Origin: Methanobacteriota archaeon
GTDB taxonomy: Archaea; Thermoplasmatota; E2; DHVEG-1
Direction: 5' to 3'
Assembly (NCBI GenBank): GCA_026394435.1
Contig: JAPKYG010000132.1
Span: 1 to 7,315 of the forward strand
DNA length: 7,315 bases
Shown: positions 1 through 5,455 of the stretch, in pieces
Numbering within the stretch: the first letter of the stretch is position 1
How the letters are laid out: the number at the start of each line of letters is the position of its first letter
Notes under the pieces: generated by a model
Seen by the model: only the letters and a program-made list of their open reading frames with translations
Told to the model about the DNA's origin: nothing
Databases searched by the model: none
Program-made: the position numbers and the translations under genes

Positions 1-1
1 A

Positions 2-439
2 GACAAACTACCTGTCGTGGTTGTTGGTGGATGTCATAATGCACTGTATAATATCACATTGCTTACTGCCTTGAAGGATAAATTGAAAGATGGTGTATGC
101 GACCAGTACTTTTGTGCTGTTCCAAGCCCGGTGTGTTTCAGCTGGGCTCTTGTAGTGAAACCACGCGGCGGTGCAATCGCTTCAACCGGCTGTACTGGAT
201 ATGGCCTTGGCAGTGAGGATGAAGGTATCGACGACCCGGTTTCATTAAGTGGAGCACTTGAAACGAACTTTTTCTGGCAGATCGGTAATAACAGCGTAAC
301 AAACCTTGCCAAAGCTCACAGCCAAGCCATTGCAAAATATATTAATGAACACACCATACATCAACTCGACGCGTTCTGTATTACCAACTGGGCGCTTCTT
401 GGTGACCCGAGTTTGAGATTCGGCGGGTATTCTTCATAA
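2..439 (+). CDS. Gingipain-like C25 family cysteine peptidase, C-terminal part (5' end outside window)
   Basis: This is the end of a larger protein: the frame is open to the left edge and only about 145 residues are visible. The segment VVVVGGCHNALYN has the look of the nucleophile strand of clan CD peptidases of family C25, with the Cys as likely catalytic residue. It is followed by a GGAIASTGCTGYG stretch and ends with an ALLGDPSLRFGG motif that commonly closes this domain in archaeal homologues. The catalytic His (usually in a GHG-type motif) would lie upstream and cannot be checked. Family members are secreted proteases that degrade extracellular protein; a signal peptide cannot be seen here. 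The protein stops directly after the peptidase domain, so there is no C-terminal repeat or sorting domain. A T-rich tract follows the stop. The family call is from motif recognition and is fairly secure; substrate is unknown. Confidence 0.8.
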   Translation, partial: DKLPVVVVGGCHNALYNITLLTALKDKLKDGVCDQYFCAVPSPVCFSWALVVKPRGGAIASTGCTGYGLGSEDEGIDDPVSLSGALETNFFWQIGNNSVTNLAKAHSQAIAKYINEHTIHQLDAFCITNWALLGDPSLRFGGYSS

Positions 440-451
440 TAGAGGAATCTA

Positions 452-468
452 TCTTTTTTTCTCTTTTT
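452..468 (+). terminator. Pyrimidine-rich terminator after the C25 peptidase gene
   Basis: Thirteen bases after the stop codon the plus strand has runs of seven and five T separated by CTC. Archaeal RNA polymerase terminates at such U-rich tracts without needing a hairpin. No strong stem precedes it. Confidence 0.55.
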
Positions 469-471
469 ATA

Positions 472-525
472 ATCGATTTGCACAAAAAACATGGTGTTAA
501 AAACCGTGTTAATGCTTCTCCGATA
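472..525. repeat. Direct repeat, copy 1 of 2 (54 bp)
   Basis: Aligns to 761-810 with 43 of 50 aligned positions identical and two 2-base gaps, both in A runs. Shared blocks are ATCGATT, GCACAAAA, CATG, CCGTGTTAAT and CGATA. The upstream pyrimidine tract is also roughly shared. A TATA-like box starts at the end of the copy. A duplicated promoter or operator region is the simplest reading. Confidence 0.75.
488..510. promoter_or_regulatory. Inverted repeat in repeat copy 1 (possible operator)
   Basis: The arms AACATGGT (488-495) and ACCGTGTT (503-510) are complementary at 7 of 8 positions in DNA, and at all 8 in RNA if one U-G wobble is allowed. The spacer is 7 bases. The same outer arms recur in repeat copy 2. 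It lies 12 bp upstream of a TATA-like box, a position suited to an activator or repressor. Binding protein unknown. Confidence 0.45.
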
Positions 526-533
526 TAAATATG
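521..533 (+). promoter_or_regulatory. TATA-like promoter element at the end of repeat copy 1
   Basis: The sequence CGATATAAATATG contains an archaeal-type TATA box. Transcription would be expected to start about 25 bases downstream, near 550, just ahead of the long hairpin at 570-626. No long ORF follows, so a non-coding transcript is the most natural product. Confidence 0.4.
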
Positions 534-549
534 TTAGTGTTAATCTGAC

Positions 550-656
550 ATTAACTCTCCAACAAGATGTTGAAACAAGAGGACTAAATGATCTTTATCT
601 AAAGTATCATTACCTTCTTGCTTCAAATCCCAACTACATTTTTCTTTCTTTTCATC
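550..656 (+). ncRNA. Candidate structured small RNA with a long imperfect hairpin
   Basis: A single hairpin spans 570-626. Pairs are 570-574 with 622-626, 576-580 with 616-620, 581-582 with 613-614, 587-592 with 606-611, and 593-596 with 601-604. That gives 22 base pairs, one A-C mismatch (575/621), bulged T at 615 and 605, an internal loop (583-586/612) and a four-base ATCT loop. A TATA-like box lies at 521-533 and a T-rich tract at 639-656, so promoter, structure and terminator are in the right order for an RNA of about 100 nt. A second small stem CAACA-AGA-TGTTG (560-572) competes for a few bases. The ends given are estimates. The RNA belongs to no family I recognise. It could instead be a decayed inverted repeat. 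The lower stem also holds AGAGGA with an ATG at 588, opening only a four-residue ORF. Confidence 0.35.
637..656 (+). terminator. T-rich tract after the hairpin
   Basis: The plus strand reads ACATTTTTCTTTCTTTTCAT, with runs of five, three and four T. This is a plausible archaeal U-tract terminator for a transcript starting near 550. Confidence 0.4.
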
Positions 657-760
657 ATATTCAAAATTTATAATTACTGTTCCTTGTAGCATTTTCACGC
701 TTCCCAATTACATTTAACAACAAATAAATCATATTAAAATTCTTCTCTCTTTCATTCGTC

Positions 761-810
761 ATCGATTAGCACAAAACATGAGTTTAAACCGTGTTAATTC
801 TTGTTCGATA
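761..810. repeat. Direct repeat, copy 2 of 2 (50 bp)
   Basis: Second copy of the 472-525 repeat in the same orientation, 235 bp downstream, about 86% identical over aligned bases. It retains the outer arms of the inverted repeat and is followed a few bases later by a clear TATA box at 814-823. The region between the copies (526-760) holds the candidate RNA hairpin and otherwise AT-rich DNA with no gene that I can support. Confidence 0.75.
775..795. promoter_or_regulatory. Inverted repeat in repeat copy 2 (possible operator)
   Basis: The arms AACATG (775-780) and CGTGTT (790-795) pair with one mismatch in DNA (U-G wobble in RNA). Between them lies GTTTAAAC (782-789), itself a perfect palindrome. 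The arms match those of the copy 1 dyad while the centre differs, which is what is expected if the arms are read by a dimeric DNA-binding protein. Confidence 0.45.
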
Positions 811-823
811 CGCTTATATAAAG
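811..823 (+). promoter_or_regulatory. TATA box promoter upstream of the small ORF and the methyltransferase
   Basis: CGCTTATATAAAG is a near-consensus archaeal TATA box. Its centre near 818 predicts a transcript start around 843, giving a leader of about 20 bases with GGAGG at 854-858 and an ATG at 864. It may drive the small ORF and the methyltransferase together. Confidence 0.55.
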
Positions 824-853
824 ATTTCTGTTTATGGTATTTTGGCACGATAT

Positions 854-858
854 GGAGG
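854..858 (+). promoter_or_regulatory. Shine-Dalgarno site for the 37-codon ORF
   Basis: GGAGG lies 5 bases before the ATG at 864. It is the strongest ribosome site upstream of the methyltransferase and points to the small ORF rather than to the methyltransferase start at 947. Confidence 0.5.
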
Positions 859-863
859 CTTTT

Positions 864-977
864 ATGTCATTTGGCTTTCAATGTCAACTATATCCCCCCG
901 GTTCGGGCCCTAATAGTTATTTAAAGAGGTTATTGGTGTTTCATTCATGGAAGAAAAGGTTGCAGCCCGTGCTATAA
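864..977 (+). CDS. Candidate small ORF (37 aa) overlapping the methyltransferase start
   Basis: The ORF starts MSFGFQCQLYPPGSGP and ends in a basic stretch (KKRLQPVL). It has a good TATA box about 46 bases upstream of the ATG and GGAGG five bases before it, so transcription and translation signals are in ideal spacing. It runs past the methyltransferase ATG at 947 in another frame and stops 28 bases inside that gene. I recognise no family and no domain. It may be a leader peptide whose translation couples to, or limits, initiation at 947. Alternatively the signals are coincidental and the region is only a 5' leader. The GC-rich patch at 894-910 encodes the PPGSGP segment. Confidence 0.35.
   Translation: MSFGFQCQLYPPGSGPNSYLKRLLVFHSWKKRLQPVL
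915..926 (+). promoter_or_regulatory. TATA-like element close to the methyltransferase start
   Basis: AGTTATTTAAAG is centred about 26 bases upstream of the ATG at 947. This is the spacing of a leaderless archaeal transcript, and the methyltransferase lacks a good ribosome site (only GGTG at 935-938). It would be an alternative to the promoter at 811-823. Confidence 0.45.
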
Positions 978-2041
978 CAAAATATCTGAAAAAAGGAAAC
1001 ATGGCGCGTTGTTTACGAGATATTCTCCCCTCATCTGGTCTTTCAAAAGAACAGCGAGAAGAAATCGCAGAGCTTATCCATGATGTGGTTCGATGGAAAA
1101 AACTGTACGAACACATAATTGACATCCGTGGACTAAAACCATCTCCTGAAACCTATGTGAAACTAGCAATGAATGGCTCGCAGGCAGATGCCTCCTCATA
1201 TCCTTTTGAGTACCGTTATTCCTGTTCTTCGTACGTAGCAAATGTCCTCAAAGACCATGGAGAATGGGCTGAGTTTCTCAATGAGAAACCACCAACTACT
1301 CTCTGCGTGAATTTCAATAAAAGTAAAATCGACGATGTGATGAGCATGTTACAGCAAGAGACTCTTCCTGCAGAACGATCCCTTCTCACAACCGCGATCC
1401 TCACCAGTTCAATTAGCAAGTACTCGAAAGTCATTCAACAACGCTTTGCGCATGTGCAGGATGAAAGCAGTCAACTTGTTTCGTTGCTTACAGCATCTCT
1501 TGGTGAGTCCATTTTTGATTATTGTGCGGGGAATGGCGGGAAAAGCCTTGCGATAGCATCCATTACGAAAAATGGAAAGAAGCTCTATGCGTATGAGATG
1601 AATGCAGCAAAACGAACAACGCTGAAACGACGATGCAGTGAATATAACGCAAACGTCACCGTTGAAGATAATCCCTCTGAAAAAAAATATGATATCGTTT
1701 TAGTTGACGCGCCCTGTACCGGCCTTGGTGCTGCACGCAGAAACCCAGAGACAAAATATGTAGAAAGCCCTGGTGACCTCCCGCAGACACAATTATCTAT
1801 TTTAAAGCAAGCAGCAGGAAACGTCAAATCTGGCGGTGTGCTTTTCTACGCGGTCTGTACTATGACACCTGAGGAGACAATGCAAGTGATTCAAGCCTTT
1901 GTTAAGAAGAAGGGATTTACTCTTTCCCCGTTTGATGACCTACCTCATAAAGAGTTCCTTTTAAAAAACAAATATGGTGCGTTTAGCACTCTTCCACGTG
2001 GGGACCTGTTTTTCCTTTCTGTTCTAAAAAAAGAACAGTGA
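947..2041 (+). CDS. RsmB/NSUN-family RNA 5-methylcytosine methyltransferase
   Basis: A 364-residue SAM-dependent RNA m5C methyltransferase of the NOL1/NOP2/Sun group. Residues 1-110 look like the helical NusB-like N-terminal part of RsmB proteins. YRYSCSSYVANVL (about 89-101) and VQDESSQLV (170-178) match the pre-catalytic region. The SAM site is FDYCAGNGGKS (190-200). DAPCTGLG (254-261) carries the motif IV Cys257 that releases the product, and YAVCTMTPEE (301-310) carries the motif VI Cys304 nucleophile. Both catalytic cysteines are therefore present. There is no PUA domain. The N-terminal domain favours 16S rRNA methylation as in bacterial RsmB, but archaeal relatives may modify tRNA, so the substrate is open. 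ATG 947 is the first start in frame after a stop at 914; initiation may be leaderless or coupled to the small ORF at 864-977. The gene converges on DUF1015. Confidence 0.88.
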   Translation: MEEKVAARAITKYLKKGNMARCLRDILPSSGLSKEQREEIAELIHDVVRWKKLYEHIIDIRGLKPSPETYVKLAMNGSQADASSYPFEYRYSCSSYVANVLKDHGEWAEFLNEKPPTTLCVNFNKSKIDDVMSMLQQETLPAERSLLTTAILTSSISKYSKVIQQRFAHVQDESSQLVSLLTASLGESIFDYCAGNGGKSLAIASITKNGKKLYAYEMNAAKRTTLKRRCSEYNANVTVEDNPSEKKYDIVLVDAPCTGLGAARRNPETKYVESPGDLPQTQLSILKQAAGNVKSGGVLFYAVCTMTPEETMQVIQAFVKKKGFTLSPFDDLPHKEFLLKNKYGAFSTLPRGDLFFLSVLKKEQ

Positions 2042-2065
2042 AACAAACAAGAGAAATAAGCGAGG

Positions 2066-2072
2066 AAGGAGG
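2066..2072 (+). promoter_or_regulatory. Strong Shine-Dalgarno site in the convergent intergenic region
   Basis: AAGGAGG lies 11 bases before the ATG at 2084, nearly the same arrangement as in front of DUF1015 (AAGGAGG, 10 bases). It is partly paired in a potential stem: GAGGAAGG (2062-2069) with CCTTCCTC (2114-2121). Confidence 0.35.
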
Positions 2073-2083
2073 GGGAAAAAAAT

Positions 2084-2215
2084 ATGAAGAAGAAACATGA
2101 GAATACTATTTTCCCTTCCTCACCAGAAACTCCTCTCTTTTTTCATGTATTTAAATTTGTGCTGACAAAATACCAAAACGAGATTCTGTCACAACTCGTT
2201 ATATCTTATACATGA
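2084..2215 (+). CDS. Candidate small ORF (43 aa) after the methyltransferase
   Basis: The frame begins MKKKHENTIFPSSPETP, continues with a short hydrophobic segment LFFHVFKFVL and ends ILSQLVISYT. It starts 42 bases after the methyltransferase stop and has a strong AAGGAGG upstream, so it could be the second gene of that transcript. Its last 17 bases overlap the 3' end of the convergent DUF1015 gene. I recognise no family. The hydrophobic segment is too short and broken by His and Lys to call a membrane helix. Against it, a T run at 2138-2143 lies inside the frame and the purine/pyrimidine stem might simply be a terminator. Composition is not decisive. Confidence 0.33.
   Translation: MKKKHENTIFPSSPETPLFFHVFKFVLTKYQNEILSQLVISYT
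2138..2143 (+). terminator. T6 tract, plus-strand terminator of the methyltransferase transcript
   Basis: A run of six T after CTCTC follows the potential stem 2062-2069/2114-2121. It is suitable as a U-tract terminator for the plus-strand gene, but would cut the 2084-2215 ORF if efficient. Confidence 0.35.
2173..2200 (-). terminator. Hairpin with T run, terminator of DUF1015
   Basis: On the minus strand AACGAG (2200-2195) and CTCGTT (2182-2177) form a 6-bp stem with a 12-base loop, followed at once by a T4 stretch (2178-2175). The stem begins within the DUF1015 stop codon. A second minus-strand T7 tract lies at 2082-2076. Confidence 0.45.
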
Positions 2216-3503
2216 CAAGTCCAGAGAGCATCTTGGGATGAAAGTAAGTAGATTTCTGAGGCATATGCTCACTTGCGTCTGCGATTACCTTCAGCTGGTC
2301 AATCTTCGTTGCGTTGATAAAAAATGAGAAATCGTATTTTCCGTCATCAACAAATTGTATTGCCTCGGCATCCACTCTGGTGTATTTCACATGGTCTTCA
2401 AGGTTTTTCTCATTGATCCCAAGGAATTGCTCCAAGATGAGTTTATGCAGGATAGAAACGTCCAGTGTCCTCCATGTCTTTGAATGATCTGTAGCAAGTG
2501 CATCCATGACATGTTCGTCTTTCAGCGTGAGAATATAGTACACATCTTTTGCGTACAAGGCGAATGTATGGTTCTTTTCGGTTGCAATGTCGTCCATGAT
2601 TTTTTTCCCGGTTTTTAGATAATCTTTCTTCTTACCTTCGATGAGTTTTTTTTCTACAATGAAATATTTCTCAAGTTTTCTGATCAAATCATCGGATTTC
2701 ACATTTGGCATCTTAATGAGCCGATGCGTGGGGAGAATGGAAAGACCAGTATCAAACATATTACACAGAACAACCATGATGTAGTTGAAGGGCGCATTTT
2801 GGTCTTTGTTTCCTGTTTGCTCTTTTTTCTCCTGGGCGTAATTAATAGATGTCTGATAGCGGTGGTGTCCATCTGCGATGAACAGGATTTTCTTCTTGAG
2901 TCCGTCTACAATTGTTTTCACTGTTTTTGGGTCGTCGAGCCGCCAGAGTTGATGAGTGAATCCATCGTAGCCTTTCACCTTGATGAGTGGCGTGTCAAGT
3001 GTAGCATCCATGGTTTTTCTGATGCTGTCATTTTGGTCCATATACATAAGTTGTATTGGTTCAAGGTTCGCATAACAGGCACGCATGAGGTTCAGACGAT
3101 CTGCCTTAGGTTTTGCCAGTGTTTTTTCATGGGCTTTAACGGATTTATACTCTGGATCAAGTTTCAGGATGACGAAGAATCCGTTCATTTGTTTTTTCGT
3201 TTTATTGACGGTGTAATCCACTTTATATGGATAGATTGCGGGAGCGTTCGAAGGAACCAGGATTTCTTGTTTCTGCCATGCATCAAAAAGTTGTTTTGCC
3301 CTCGTGTAACGATTGTTCGTATCTGTATCATCTGGGGAGATTTTTCCAAGAATGAGTTTGACGAAATTATACTCATTTTTATTGTAGAGCTCGTTTTGCA
3401 TGTCTTCTGAGATGATATCATAGGGTGGAGACATGACATCGTCAAGTTTTTTTATTTTTTCTTTGTTGTAAACCATTCCTTTGAACGGGGCAATTTCAAC
3501 CAT
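2199..3503 (-). CDS. DUF1015 family protein
   Basis: A 434-residue protein with the hallmarks of the DUF1015 family (Pfam PF06245, COG4198): SPPYD (25-29), HEKTL (125-129), ADGHHRY (210-216), LPTHR (257-261), DVSILH (348-353) and a C-terminal MPQKSTYFHPK (414-424). The length is usual for the family. No transmembrane segment or signal peptide is visible, so it is probably cytoplasmic. The function is not established. DGHHR resembles the nucleotide-binding motif of ParB/sulfiredoxin-fold proteins, some of which are free-serine kinases, so a kinase-like activity is a possible but unproven inference. AAGGAGG at 3520-3514 sits 10 bases before the ATG and fixes the start. It follows aIF5B by 84 bases without a terminator-like tract, so the two are probably cotranscribed. 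Confidence 0.85.
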   Translation of the reverse strand: MVEIAPFKGMVYNKEKIKKLDDVMSPPYDIISEDMQNELYNKNEYNFVKLILGKISPDDTDTNNRYTRAKQLFDAWQKQEILVPSNAPAIYPYKVDYTVNKTKKQMNGFFVILKLDPEYKSVKAHEKTLAKPKADRLNLMRACYANLEPIQLMYMDQNDSIRKTMDATLDTPLIKVKGYDGFTHQLWRLDDPKTVKTIVDGLKKKILFIADGHHRYQTSINYAQEKKEQTGNKDQNAPFNYIMVVLCNMFDTGLSILPTHRLIKMPNVKSDDLIRKLEKYFIVEKKLIEGKKKDYLKTGKKIMDDIATEKNHTFALYAKDVYYILTLKDEHVMDALATDHSKTWRTLDVSILHKLILEQFLGINEKNLEDHVKYTRVDAEAIQFVDDGKYDFSFFINATKIDQLKVIADASEHMPQKSTYFHPKMLSGLVMYKI

Positions 3504-3587
3504 ACTACTGTAGCCTCCTTCTTAAGTTCGGTTCCGGTATATGCTGGGTCATTAAAAATGTTATGAAGTTTGTTATTGGAGAAGACC

Positions 3588-5351
3588 TTACATCCCCCAG
3601 AACTTATTTGTCTTGCGTTTAATATCAATAATCTTATTGAGCACGTCTTTCTCATCTTCATTGAGGACGTCCATAAGTTTCAGTTTTTTCGCATCACTCT
3701 CAGGAAGATCGGTAAAAAGAATATCTCCTCCTTTTATCTGTCTGCCCACCGTAACACCTTCAATGGAGATAGCAACCTCTGCTCCCTGAAGCGCCTCAGA
3801 TATTGCTTTATTTTCTAACTGCATACCCTTGATATGTCCAACGATCTTTCCGTCTTGATCAATAAGTCTCATATCCACCTTTATTCGTCCACCAAGAACC
3901 CGTACTCCGATAACTGCAGGATGGCTGATCCGGAACACGTACTCTGGTAGGAACTTAACCATCCCTGGGTGCGTGTAATCCTCCCTACGTTTTTTCTCCA
4001 GTTCCTCTTTCTTCTTTGCCAACCATACATCATAGTTCTCGATAATTGTATAGATGACATCTTCGTTAAAAACAGTGACCTCTGTGTTTAAAAGTTCTTC
4101 TTTTGCTTCAGGTAGTATCTTTACATTAAACGCAAAAATGATTCGTTCCAAGGGATTATTTAACGCAGAGGTTTCCATGATATCTCGTCGGGAAATATTC
4201 CCGATTTCTACTTTACGGATATTGATGCCGTGTTCTTGAGATTCTTTTACCAGTGCTTCGAGAGAGCCGATCGTATCTGCTTTAATAAACAGACCATCTT
4301 TATCAAGTTCGATATTAACTTGAGATTGACTTTTAATTTCCTGGATGAGTTCTGCCTTATCACCATGCACGACACGCAGTGGTGCACCAGGGACGACGAG
4401 GTCAAGATTCGGAGCAGAAATTTTAATACCGCAGGCAGCATGAACCTCTTTGACGCTTTCGAATTGTTCCCGTGGATCACGGATTTCATCCATTGGTTTT
4501 GGTTTGAGTAACACTTTTATTTTTGTAACCAGTGGTTCGTTTCGTGTTCCAAAGATGATGGTGTCTTCTTTTTTGAGGATGCCACTGTAAATGATAGCGT
4601 CTACGGTTGTTCCTAATCCAACGTCTTCTTTAACTTCAAGAACAGTTCCTTTGCCTGCACCTGTTTCGCTTGTGAGTTGATCTTCGAGGAATCGTTGTGC
4701 TAATCCAACGAGAACCATAAGCAACTCCGGTACACCTTCACCAGTTTTTGCAGATACAGGCATGATAGGGATACTTTTACGGAAATCTTTAATGTTAAAG
4801 TACAAGTCTGATTCAAAGCCTTTATCATAGATGGTTCCAATCAATTCAAATAACTTAGTTTCGAAGAGAGTTTTGGTCATGGGACGCTGGTTTTGAATCC
4901 GGTTCATTGCGATATCATCACTGCGTTGCCAACCATTGATCGCGTCGATTTTGTTTGCTGCGACGATAAATGGTGTTTTGTATTGACGGAGAATGGTGAT
5001 GGATTCATGGGTTTGCGGCCGAAACCCTTCCTTAATATCGACGACAAGAATCGCAAGATCTGCCAGGGAGCCACCACGGGTTCGTAAGGTTGTAAACGCA
5101 TGATGTCCTGGTGTATCGATAAACAAGAGGCCAGGTACAGAGAACTTCTTACCCCCAAGAAGATGACCACACATCGAGTAAATCGCATCAATAGGAACTT
5201 CGGTTGCACCGATATGTTGAGTGATTGCTCCTGCTTCTCGAGCGGCAACGGTTGAGCCTCTGATGAAATCCAACAGCGATGTTTTCCCATGGTCGACATG
5301 ACCCAGTACACTGACAATCGGTTGACGGGTAAGTTTAGAAAGGGTGGTCAT
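3588..5351 (-). CDS. infB: Translation initiation factor aIF5B (IF2-type GTPase)
   Basis: A 587-residue GTPase that promotes ribosomal subunit joining and initiator tRNA placement. The G domain shows GHVDHGKT (17-24), GAITQHIGAT (41-50), DTPGHHAF (79-86), NKID (133-136) and SAKTGEG (200-206). Domain II follows with GKGTVLEVKEDVGLGTTVDA (about 234-253), domain III with ADTIGSLEAL (358-367), then a long charged helix (about 443-458) and the C-terminal barrel (FRISHP..IGVRVLGGRIK). The length matches archaeal aIF5B and no intein is present. An ATG also occurs at 5357, but AAGGTGA at 5364-5358 directly abuts that codon and lies six bases from the ATG at 5351. The latter start is preferred; the difference is two residues. 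It has its own TATA box and probably leads a two-gene transcript with DUF1015. Confidence 0.96.
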   Translation of the reverse strand: MTTLSKLTRQPIVSVLGHVDHGKTSLLDFIRGSTVAAREAGAITQHIGATEVPIDAIYSMCGHLLGGKKFSVPGLLFIDTPGHHAFTTLRTRGGSLADLAILVVDIKEGFRPQTHESITILRQYKTPFIVAANKIDAINGWQRSDDIAMNRIQNQRPMTKTLFETKLFELIGTIYDKGFESDLYFNIKDFRKSIPIMPVSAKTGEGVPELLMVLVGLAQRFLEDQLTSETGAGKGTVLEVKEDVGLGTTVDAIIYSGILKKEDTIIFGTRNEPLVTKIKVLLKPKPMDEIRDPREQFESVKEVHAACGIKISAPNLDLVVPGAPLRVVHGDKAELIQEIKSQSQVNIELDKDGLFIKADTIGSLEALVKESQEHGINIRKVEIGNISRRDIMETSALNNPLERIIFAFNVKILPEAKEELLNTEVTVFNEDVIYTIIENYDVWLAKKKEELEKKRREDYTHPGMVKFLPEYVFRISHPAVIGVRVLGGRIKVDMRLIDQDGKIVGHIKGMQLENKAISEALQGAEVAISIEGVTVGRQIKGGDILFTDLPESDAKKLKLMDVLNEDEKDVLNKIIDIKRKTNKFWGM

Positions 5352-5357
5352 TGCCAT

Positions 5358-5364
5358 TCACCTT
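5358..5364 (-). promoter_or_regulatory. Shine-Dalgarno site that decides the infB start
   Basis: On the minus strand AAGGTGA ends right before the ATG at 5357 and six bases before the ATG at 5351. Only the second spacing is workable, so translation likely begins at 5351. Confidence 0.6.
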
Positions 5365-5390
5365 GTTTCAAAAGCCGTAGATAAAACTTG

Positions 5391-5400
5391 CTTTAAAAAC
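5391..5400 (-). promoter_or_regulatory. TATA box for infB
   Basis: The minus strand reads GTTTTTAAAG. Its centre predicts a transcript start near 5370, giving a leader of about 19 bases that contains the AAGGTGA ribosome site. It lies downstream of T-rich tracts ending the previous transcript. Confidence 0.45.
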
Positions 5401-5412
5401 ATATGGGTGATG

Positions 5413-5447
5413 AAAAAAAGTAATTTTATGATATTCTCCTGCAAAAA
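5413..5447 (-). terminator. T-tract terminator after hxlB
   Basis: After the hxlB stop the minus strand has T5 (5447-5443) and T7 (5419-5413). Together with the TATA box at 5391-5400 this indicates that infB starts a separate transcript, though readthrough is possible. Confidence 0.5.
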
Positions 5448-5455
5448 GAGTTGTC

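Noticed and set aside
568..576. GTTGAAAC, similar to the ends of many CRISPR repeats
   Set aside because: It occurs once, with no spaced repeats around it; it is part of the long hairpin.
491..673. 60-residue plus-strand ORF in the intergenic region
   Set aside because: No ribosome site; its ATG lies within the inverted repeat of copy 1, and the frame runs across the long hairpin and T-rich tract. Composition is low-complexity.
894..910. GC-rich patch with GGTTCGGG, resembling a tRNA T-arm
   Set aside because: No acceptor, D or anticodon arms can be matched around it on either strand; only a 4-bp stem (897-900/904-907) is present.
2724..3410. 228-residue plus-strand ORF
   Set aside because: Fully antisense to the well-supported DUF1015 gene; rich in Phe, Cys and Ile as expected for a shadow frame, with no recognisable domain.
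4904..5317. 137-residue minus-strand ORF inside infB
   Set aside because: Out-of-frame shadow of the conserved GTPase domain, which is intact in its own frame.
3588..5351. Possible intein or frameshift in aIF5B
   Set aside because: All G motifs and domains II-IV follow in one frame at normal spacing; length is normal.
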